DNA from: an uncultured Allobaculum sp.
GTDB lineage: Bacteria; Bacillota_I; Bacilli_A; Erysipelotrichales; Erysipelotrichaceae
Direction of reading: 5' to 3'
Assembly: GCA_910579655.1 (NCBI GenBank)
Contig: CAJTVE010000001.1
Location: 1-64,000 of the forward strand
DNA: 64,000 bases
The position numbers were made by a program, and so were the translations under genes. Below the pieces are notes generated by a model. That model was not told where the DNA came from, ran no database searches, and saw only the letters and a list, made by a program, of their open reading frames with translations. The stretch's first letter is position 1. Each line of letters opens with the position of its first letter. Positions 50,581-56,898 of this stretch are shown piece by piece.

Positions 50581-50601
50581 GGCTTTTATTCTAGACAAAC
50601 C

Positions 50602-50672
50602 GTTCTGTCTGCATTCCGTTGAGACAGAACAATGATGATCATGATGAAATGACAATGCCCGCTGGCATTGTC
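50602..50672 (+). other. Two perfect hairpins in the rubrerythrin 3' region
   Basis: GTTCTGTCT/AGACAGAAC (50602-50630, nine pairs) and GACAATGCC/GGCATTGTC (50651-50672, nine pairs, loop CGCT), both upstream of the terminator. Confidence 0.7.
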
Positions 50673-50674
50673 TT

Positions 50675-50713
50675 GAAGCTTCCTGTATATCTCCTATACG
50701 GGAAGCTTTTTTG
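50675..50713 (+). terminator. Rubrerythrin terminator
   Basis: AAGCTTCCTGTATA with TATACGGGAAGCTT, 14 pairs with one G-T, five-base loop, then six Ts. Confidence 0.9.
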
Positions 50714-51963
50714 TTCTGGATGCTTTGCCTTTTCAACTCGGCCAGAAAGACACCCGCTTTCTTATGAATCCTTTTTGTTCATCCAATTTATTCATCAAAA
50801 TCATTTGCTTACAGGCGGATGATTGCATTCTCTTTCATTTCTGCTGAATTCGAACAGTAAATCATTAAAAACCACTTTTATAATCATTTTATAATCAATT
50901 TATTCAGACTGATTTCCTATAACACTGTCTTATTTTTTCTTTGCTTCAGCAATTCTTTTCTTCTGGATAATGATTTGGTCTTTCAGAAAAGATTCACATC
51001 TGACCCAAAAGTTAAGGTCCTTCCATCCTCACTGTTTCGCTTGCTGTGCGAGGCAATGAAATGACTGGGAATGAAAAGCATATTCGAGCCTTTTTGAAAA
51101 GAGCCAGTCTGACCACTTTGGCACCCAGAAAAGACATTGAAAAGGGGACGATAGCGAACACGCAACAAATAAGAAAAGAGCTGTGCTTTAACAACTTAAA
51201 TATGCGTATGTTGAAATCTGCCTCTGCTTTGCTGGTACAGGAAATGAACCAGCAAAAAATCAGAACAAATCAGAACAAAATAAAAGATTGATTTTTAATG
51301 ACATAGGATGAAAAATCATCGATCTCATGGAAAGAGCACTAAAAAACGATTCAGCCCAACGCCAATCAACCCGGATTTCTTCAGATTCTGTATTTGCCCA
51401 CCCTGAATCCAAATCGGCGTGATTGAGTATGCCGATCAGAATAAGGGCTTTAATCATGACTCCCACAACAAATCCTCTTTTCTTTTTCTTGACTGGCAGC
51501 TCAATTTATGATCTGAAAATGCCATGAAAATGAAGATTGAGCAGAGAGAAGACTGACCCTTTTGAATGTCAAAATTTAAGGCTATGATTCAAAGCAAGTG
51601 ATTTCAGATCAGGATTGGAAGGACCAATTATATAAAGTAAAACAGATTGGAAGCTGTCAAATTCATGTAAAAATTTTTTTCATAAAAAACAAACATGCAA
51701 TTATATTGTCACTATTAGCGCTAGTATAGAGACCATCCAGTCAGAGAACAGAGGAATTGTTCCTGTCAAAAATTATCAGCTTTAGATTTCAGGAAGGTCA
51801 GGCCAGGGAATAAAATAAAGATAAGCTGACAACCCCCTGTTGAAAGCAGCTCATCGAATACGAATTCATGATGAAAAATAAACACCAGAACGTATTTCCT
51901 CCCTCGATCTTCCAGAAAGCAAAGAAAGTGGATATCGGAATAAGATATCGAAGGAGAGCGCCT

Positions 51964-52992
51964 ATGACGTATAAATCAAAAAATAATGCCAAAAAATCCA
52001 GCTTTGAGACAAAAGAAATCAAGCTTGTTGCCATGACTGTGTGCAGCGCGATTGCAGCCATTGTTGGCTACTCAGTGATGACCTCTCCAAAGAGTGTAGC
52101 GGCCCATCGAGTTACGGCCGATCAAGTGAAAACCACAGAAATGGTCCAGGCTTCTTCTTTTCTGGATGCAAAAACGGATCACAATTCTGATTCTGAAAAC
52201 GCGATTGTAAATTCAAAAATGATCGAGTCCAAAGAGGCCGAAAAAAAGGAAAGGGATGCAGGCGTCGACGACACCAAGCAAAGCACAGGGTCCAGACCCG
52301 ATCAGGATCCGACAGCCCAGGTTGATGAGCCTTCGGTAGATACCCCGAAAGATTCAGCGGCAAAGACCCCGGCAGAGGCGCAGGAACCGGTTGTGGCGGA
52401 TCGTTCTGCAAGCCTTCATGAACCTGCCGCTTCCTCAATGGATCCAGCGTTGGCTGCTCCTGATCAGACTGCCCCATCCGAAGCTTCTCCTGTTCCGGCT
52501 GTTGAAACTGAATTTGAACCGTTTGACGAGGCTGACCCGGATGGAAATGGAAATCTGACTGGCTTCGACGATGATCTTGCTGTTTCTGTTCAGGATTCAG
52601 GAATTCCAGAAAATCAGATCTGGCCTGTGCATTACGTCTCCAGCTGGGGCGCTTCTTCTGCGCCTGCTGATGGTTCGGTTGGCCTTTGGGCAGACGGCTG
52701 GTTTATTGCCCATTCCAACATGGCAAACGGAGACATGATTGCCTCGCAGCCGGCTTATGTCGAAGTCGATGGTCAGATTTATGCCCTCAGAGACTCCTGG
52801 GTTTCGGATGACTTTATCACCACGGATGAAGTGGCCAGAGCAAGAGCCAACAATGGCATTGTTTTCCAGACTTGCATTACCGAGACCACCAATCGTCTGG
52901 TTCATTATGAACCAGTAGATGGCCCGGGGTATCCCTACCAGTTTGATCAATTCCCCTATACCGTTTCAGATCATGCCATCCTTGGTGTGTAA
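51964..52992 (+). CDS. Membrane-anchored protein with divergent sortase-like C-terminal domain
   Basis: A 342-residue protein: basic N-terminus, one transmembrane helix (about 20-45), a long acidic Pro/Ala/Ser-rich stalk (about 60-205), and a folded C-terminal domain. In that domain H250 (WFIAHSN), C304 (GIVFQTC) and R311 (TNRLVHYEP) occur in the order and secondary-structure context of a sortase His-Cys-Arg triad; the Cys-Arg spacing is short. I infer a sortase-fold transpeptidase of an unusual class; a non-catalytic relative is possible. AAGGAGAG is 7-8 nt before the ATG at 51964. It stands alone, 9 kb from the pilus operon. Confidence 0.6.
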   Translation: MTYKSKNNAKKSSFETKEIKLVAMTVCSAIAAIVGYSVMTSPKSVAAHRVTADQVKTTEMVQASSFLDAKTDHNSDSENAIVNSKMIESKEAEKKERDAGVDDTKQSTGSRPDQDPTAQVDEPSVDTPKDSAAKTPAEAQEPVVADRSASLHEPAASSMDPALAAPDQTAPSEASPVPAVETEFEPFDEADPDGNGNLTGFDDDLAVSVQDSGIPENQIWPVHYVSSWGASSAPADGSVGLWADGWFIAHSNMANGDMIASQPAYVEVDGQIYALRDSWVSDDFITTDEVARARANNGIVFQTCITETTNRLVHYEPVDGPGYPYQFDQFPYTVSDHAILGV

Positions 52993-53003
52993 ATTTGGTT
53001 TTC

Positions 53004-53032
53004 AAACTCCTGATCGATTCAGGAGTTTTTTT
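53004..53032 (+). terminator. Terminator leading into a tandem array
   Basis: AAACTCCTGA with TCAGGAGTTT, then seven Ts; the first repeat unit begins at the next base. Confidence 0.88.
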
Positions 53033-53084
53033 GGATTCTGCTTTTGGATTCTGCTTTTGGATTCTGCTTTTGGATTCTGCTTTT
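53033..53084 (+). repeat. Four tandem copies of a 13-bp unit
   Basis: GGATTCTGCTTTT four times, identical, then a partial fifth (GGATTTCG). It starts directly after the terminator T-run. Confidence 0.96.
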
Positions 53085-53310
53085 GGATTTCGTATTTCAC
53101 GATTGGACAGGCTGCTTTCCGGAAAAAAGAACTCGCTGAATCAGACCATTCAAGAAAGGCCATCTGGACCGACATGGACATTTTCATTCGAACAGGAAGC
53201 TGGAGATGGAGATGGATCTTTGAAATCTGCCTTTTTTGTTGGATATTGATCTGCCGGGATTCAATAAGCACCTCATAAGTCTTGCAATTCTTGCAGACAT
53301 GAAAGGGAAT
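53085..53310. other. Gap after the array
   Basis: No gene called. In-frame codons upstream of the 53347 start continue the next ORF back to 53236, but the promoter at 53311-53339 makes them unlikely to be translated. Confidence 0.45.
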
Positions 53311-53339
53311 TTGAAGTTTATGGGACGGTTGACTACAAT
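53311..53339 (+). promoter_or_regulatory. Promoter giving a leaderless mRNA
   Basis: TTGAAG (53311-53316), 17-bp spacer, TACAAT (53334-53339), then seven bases to the ATG at 53347. Confidence 0.65.
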
Positions 53340-53346
53340 GAGGGAT

Positions 53347-53613
53347 ATGAACCAGTATGATACTTTTTCTTCAATGAGACTGATTGATGTTCTCAAACAG
53401 GGATATACTTTGCGTTTTCTCGATCTGCCTGTACTTGCCCGTTTTGAAAATGGGAAGTTTCTGGTGAGTGGACCCAATTTTACCCTGCGGCTCGATCAGA
53501 ATGGCTTTCTGGATACGTATGGCCGCTATACGGCAGTCGTGGCGGATTTCACTCAGATGATCGACGAGAAAAAAGACGAAGAGTACTATGCCTGGCGAAG
53601 GGAGAATCAATAG
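53347..53613 (+). CDS. Small protein of unknown function (88 aa)
   Basis: An 88-residue protein of mixed alpha/beta character: RLIDVLKQGYTLRFLDLPVL, then ARFENGKFLVSGPNFTLRLD, and an acidic tail. No family recognised. The start is placed by the promoter: TTGAAG-17-TACAAT ends seven bases before the ATG, so upstream ATGs at 53299 and 53338 would not be on the transcript. GAGGGA just before the ATG is too close to act as a normal SD. It is followed by two genes with tight spacing and forms an operon with them. Confidence 0.65.
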   Translation: MNQYDTFSSMRLIDVLKQGYTLRFLDLPVLARFENGKFLVSGPNFTLRLDQNGFLDTYGRYTAVVADFTQMIDEKKDEEYYAWRRENQ

Positions 53614-53616
53614 CGT

Positions 53617-54222
53617 ATGGCTAAAGAAAAGAAGCCTTATCCTGTCCTGTATGTCCTGTCCACACGCGGCAGCCTGTTTCGAAACGGCTCTGTCAATCCA
53701 ACGCTGCATTTTCGGGTTGTACCCGATGAAGCAAGGATGAAAGAAGACCCGGAGTATTCCGCTTATATGGATGAGATGACCAATAAAGAAATTCCACAGG
53801 CGATCATCAATAAATTTGTCGTCAGTCAGCCGCTGTATCTGACTAACGATAAAATCCCGTTTCTGTTGTTTAAATCTAATATTGATCCCTACAGCCTGAA
53901 AGAATTCTGCAAGGCTATTTTGCAGGAAATCAGCTTCCACACGGGAGTGCGCCATGTCGGCGTTTATGGTCTGGATAAAACTCTGCTTCTGGAAATGAAT
54001 AAGAATCCTGGCCTGCTAGGTTCCATGCATTTAAGCAATAAGGGAGAAAAACTGACCCGTTCAAAAGCAATGAAAGATTTTTCGCAGCCTCTTGAATTCG
54101 AGGGGGATTTCATGGATCAGGGCATCGTGTGTCCGTTTGAGATCTGGAAAGAAGAAAAACGGCGGGAGGCTTTGAAAGAACAGAAGCAATCGGATGACGA
54201 GGAGGAAATTGTTTTATGGTAA
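53617..54222 (+). CDS. Protein of unknown function (201 aa)
   Basis: A soluble 201-residue protein with no signal peptide. Visible parts: a beta-rich N-terminal half (PVLYVLSTRGSLF ... LHFRVVPDE), a central helix DPYSLKEFCKAILQEISFHTG, and a highly acidic end (QSDDEEEIVLW). No motif recognised. AAGGGAGAA lies upstream of the ATG. It begins four bases after the 88-residue gene and overlaps the CPBP gene by seven bases, so all three are co-expressed; its partner being a membrane protease suggests a role at the envelope, which is inference only. Confidence 0.75.
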   Translation: MAKEKKPYPVLYVLSTRGSLFRNGSVNPTLHFRVVPDEARMKEDPEYSAYMDEMTNKEIPQAIINKFVVSQPLYLTNDKIPFLLFKSNIDPYSLKEFCKAILQEISFHTGVRHVGVYGLDKTLLLEMNKNPGLLGSMHLSNKGEKLTRSKAMKDFSQPLEFEGDFMDQGIVCPFEIWKEEKRREALKEQKQSDDEEEIVLW

Positions 54223-55202
54223 ATGCTCAGACTTCCACATCGGCCAGGTTTTTGGGTCTGCGCCGAACGATCAGCATCTGCATAGGGTGCATGGGCATCT
54301 ATTTTGGTGTCCAGATCATCGCCGCTTTGTATCCAAGCCTGATGATTGGCTTTATGAATGCCCGGCTTGGCTATTATTACTATTACTCACCAGTTTTTGA
54401 CACTCTGAATCAGATTCTGATCATTCTGGTGACGCTGTTTGCGACGGTGGCTTCTGGGGGTATGGCTGCCTGGTTTGGCATCAAGATGATGGGGGTGAAC
54501 CTGAAAGCACAGCTTGAGCAGACCCGTTTTGACCGCTCCTGGATTGTAAAGGGTGCTTCGATGATGTTTGCGGCCAACCTGATTCTTTCCTTGCTGGTCT
54601 CTTTGCTGAACAGCATTCTCGGTTTCTTTGGCGCCGGTATTGACCCGGTTGGCCTGAGCGGTTCGGGCAGTTTTGCAGGCATTCTCCTGAATTTTTTGAT
54701 GGCGGTTGTCGCTGCGCCATTCTTTGAAGAAGTGATCTTTCGCGGCATCATGTGCAAGAGTATGGCTCGTTTTAATAAAGGCTTTGCGGTCATTTTTTCT
54801 GCGCTGCTCTTTGGAATTGCCCATATGAATCTGTATCAGGGGATTCCGGCATTTGGAATGGGAATTATCCTGGCTTTCGTGTATCTGCGCAGCGGATCTT
54901 TATGGGTGCCGATTCTGATGCATGCGGTCAACAATTTTATGGCTTTGCTTGAGACATACGCTCCAGGCGTGTTCTCCATTCTCAATGCGATTGTGATGCT
55001 GCTCCTGGCAACTGCTGGTGTGTATTTTATCTATAAAGAACGACATCAGTTTGCGGGTGTATTCCGTCAGAACCGGAAAGCAAAAGAGGAATGGAAAGCG
55101 GTTCGAAGCAATGGGGGCTTCTGGGTGCTGGTTGTGATCTTCGTGCTGATCTGCCTGCTTGGAATGATTGGTTCGATGTTCATGAATTTTATCCTGTATT
55201 GA
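54216..55202 (+). CDS. CPBP-family intramembrane glutamic/metallo-protease
   Basis: A 328-residue protein with about eight transmembrane helices. The CPBP/Abi motifs are present in order: FFEEVIFRG (motif 1, paired Glu and Arg), FGIAHMN (motif 2 His) and HAVNNF (motif 3). Relatives process prenylated proteins in eukaryotes and are linked to bacteriocin immunity or surface-protein control in Gram-positives. A C-terminal extra helix follows a basic linker (KERHQFAGVFRQNRK). GAGGAGG precedes the ATG, which lies inside the previous gene. Its stop codon lies in an 18-bp duplicated segment. Confidence 0.87.
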   Translation: MVNAQTSTSARFLGLRRTISICIGCMGIYFGVQIIAALYPSLMIGFMNARLGYYYYYSPVFDTLNQILIILVTLFATVASGGMAAWFGIKMMGVNLKAQLEQTRFDRSWIVKGASMMFAANLILSLLVSLLNSILGFFGAGIDPVGLSGSGSFAGILLNFLMAVVAAPFFEEVIFRGIMCKSMARFNKGFAVIFSALLFGIAHMNLYQGIPAFGMGIILAFVYLRSGSLWVPILMHAVNNFMALLETYAPGVFSILNAIVMLLLATAGVYFIYKERHQFAGVFRQNRKAKEEWKAVRSNGGFWVLVVIFVLICLLGMIGSMFMNFILY

Positions 55203-55223
55203 GAGGTTGTCCTGTATTGAGAG
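55192..55223 (+). repeat. 18-bp duplication covering the CPBP stop codon
   Basis: TCCTGTATTGAGAG twice, separated by GTTG. The first copy contains the TGA stop. Confidence 0.8.
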
Positions 55224-55253
55224 AAGGAGCACTTATTCTTTGAATTGAATCGT

Positions 55254-55277
55254 AAGGCGGTTGACTCCGCCTTTTTT
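55254..55277 (+). terminator. Terminator of the CPBP operon
   Basis: AAGGCGG with CCGCCTT, six-base loop, then six Ts. Confidence 0.9.
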
Positions 55278-55443
55278 GGTGTCTTTCGATGGACCAATAT
55301 TTAAAAATAGGATGAAGATAAGAAACAAACGTGACTGAAAAATGTCAAAAAGATATACAAAGTCCGTGAAGACTTCCAAGATAATGGTATGGGTTTGTGG
55401 GTTTTCGCCTTTCTGTTTTGGATTTATGGAAAGATGAATGCAG

Positions 55444-55477
55444 AAAACTGAAGAATGATAAAAACTGAAGAATGAAG
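55444..55477 (+). repeat. 17-bp tandem duplication
   Basis: AAAACTGAAGAATGATA, then the same 17 bases with two changes at the end. Confidence 0.75.
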
Positions 55478-55563
55478 AACGGGATTGCCAAGTGCATCCC
55501 CGTTCAAGGGTTTGAGGGACGAAGACAATAGCGGCCAGTCTAAGCCGCTGGCTGCCATTGTCT
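55477..55563. other. Two adjacent hairpins, possible structured RNA
   Basis: GAACGGGAT with ATCCCCGTTC (one bulge) at 55477-55505 and AGACAATAGCGGCCAG with CTGGCTGCCATTGTCT at 55523-55563 (16-base arms, one mismatch, one G-T). The second is not followed by a T run, so it is not a standard terminator. Confidence 0.55.
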
Positions 55564-55767
55564 GAATACCGAAAATACCCGATTGAAGATACGCTGGTTA
55601 AGTAGACGATTTAATGAACAATCAATTCTCACAGGGCGCAAAAGGCCAACGAAAAATCAGGACGGAAGAGAGTTGAGAAATCGACGACACTAAAATACAC
55701 AAGACCATTTAAAACCAATCCAACAAAAACAGACAAGACCATTGAAGAAGAGAAAGGGGAATATGGA

Positions 55768-56898
55768 ATGAGATTGATCCATCTGGCTGATCTGCACCTG
55801 GGCAAGAAAGTCTTTGGCTACGATCTGATGGAAGAACAAAGAGATGCCTTGAATCAGGTGATTGAACTGGCCAAAGCGCGCCAGATTGATGGGGTGATGA
55901 TTGCAGGAGATGTGTTTGATACGCCTGTTCCACCGGTCGATGCGGTGGCTTTGCTCGATGAGTTTCTCACCCGGCTTCATCATATGCAAATTGAAGTGAT
56001 GATCATCAGCGGCAACCATGATTCAGGCGGCCGTCTGGATTTTGGCTCCGGAATTTTTAAAGAGTCAGGCATTCATATTGCAGGCACCTGGAGCGGGGAG
56101 GTGGAATTTGTCGATCTTCAAAAGAATGGGGAAGTGGTGCGGATTCATCTGCTCCCATTTTTAAGACCCGGCATTGTCCGGGCCGCTTTAGGCGTATCCT
56201 GCCAGAACTGGAATCAAGCGTTAGAGCTGGCTTTACAGACGGTGAGTTTCGCTCAGGGAACGACCAATATTTTAATGAGTCACCAGTTTTATGCGGGCGG
56301 ACAGCTTTGCGAAAGTGAGGCAGCCAATGTTGGTACTCTTGATCAGGTCAGCACCAGTCTGCTTGAACCTTTTGATTATTGTGCGTTAGGCCATCTTCAT
56401 AATCCACAGGCCCCGGGCAGAGCGGTGAATCGTTATCCGGGAACTTTGCTGAAATTTTCCTTTTCGGAAATCAATGCTCAAAAATCCATCACGCTCCTTG
56501 AAACCCATCCGGATCATTCGGTGACGATTGAAGAGATTCCCGTGATCCCCAAGCGGGAAATGATTCATCTGAAGGGAAAGATGGCGGATTTGCTCGATAA
56601 AGACTATCTTCGCCAGATCGACCGGGAGGCCTATGTCTACATCACCCTGGAAGATTCGGAAGAAATCTTCCAGGCGTATGAAACGCTGCGGGAGCATTAT
56701 CCAAGAATTTTAAAGATCGAATACTGTAACCTGCCCAAAGCCCATGCGATGGATGACTATGCAAGAGAAATTGAGCGCATGAAAGATCCGCTGGATATTG
56801 TGACCGATTTTTATGCTCTTCAAAATGATAAAGATTTAAGTCAGGACATGATCGGACAGCTGGCGGGCATCTGGGAGGGACTTCATGAAACCAATTAA
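55768..56898 (+). CDS. sbcD: Exonuclease SbcCD subunit D (Mre11-like nuclease)
   Basis: Metal-dependent 3'-5' exonuclease/hairpin endonuclease subunit that works with SbcC; 376 residues. Calcineurin-like phosphoesterase motifs LIHLADLHLGK, IAGDVFD, SGNHDSG, and ALGHLHNPQ give the two-metal site. The longer C-terminal capping region is normal. AAAGGGG lies upstream of the ATG. Overlaps sbcC by 14 bases. Confidence 0.95.
   Translation: MRLIHLADLHLGKKVFGYDLMEEQRDALNQVIELAKARQIDGVMIAGDVFDTPVPPVDAVALLDEFLTRLHHMQIEVMIISGNHDSGGRLDFGSGIFKESGIHIAGTWSGEVEFVDLQKNGEVVRIHLLPFLRPGIVRAALGVSCQNWNQALELALQTVSFAQGTTNILMSHQFYAGGQLCESEAANVGTLDQVSTSLLEPFDYCALGHLHNPQAPGRAVNRYPGTLLKFSFSEINAQKSITLLETHPDHSVTIEEIPVIPKREMIHLKGKMADLLDKDYLRQIDREAYVYITLEDSEEIFQAYETLREHYPRILKIEYCNLPKAHAMDDYAREIERMKDPLDIVTDFYALQNDKDLSQDMIGQLAGIWEGLHETN

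Larger units (their letters stand above)
50581..51963. other. Largest gap: structured rubrerythrin tail, then AT-rich DNA
   Basis: Hairpins at 50602-50630, 50651-50672 and the terminator at 50675-50713, then about 1.2 kb with no convincing gene. An 81-codon ORF at 51046 has no SD or family. A hairpin near 51286-51322 (TGATTTTT/AAAAATCA) looks like a further terminator. The 51600-51730 stretch is AT-rich and holds TTAGCGCTAG. Confidence 0.5.
55203..55767. other. Gap with two structured elements before sbcD
   Basis: Terminator (55254-55277), a 17-bp duplication (55444-55477), then hairpins at 55477-55505 and 55523-55563. No gene seen. The last 150 bases are A-rich and lead into the sbcD SD. 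Confidence 0.55.

Noticed and set aside
51046..51291. 81-codon ORF in the large gap
   Set aside because: No SD, no recognised motif and AT-driven composition; not enough to call a gene.
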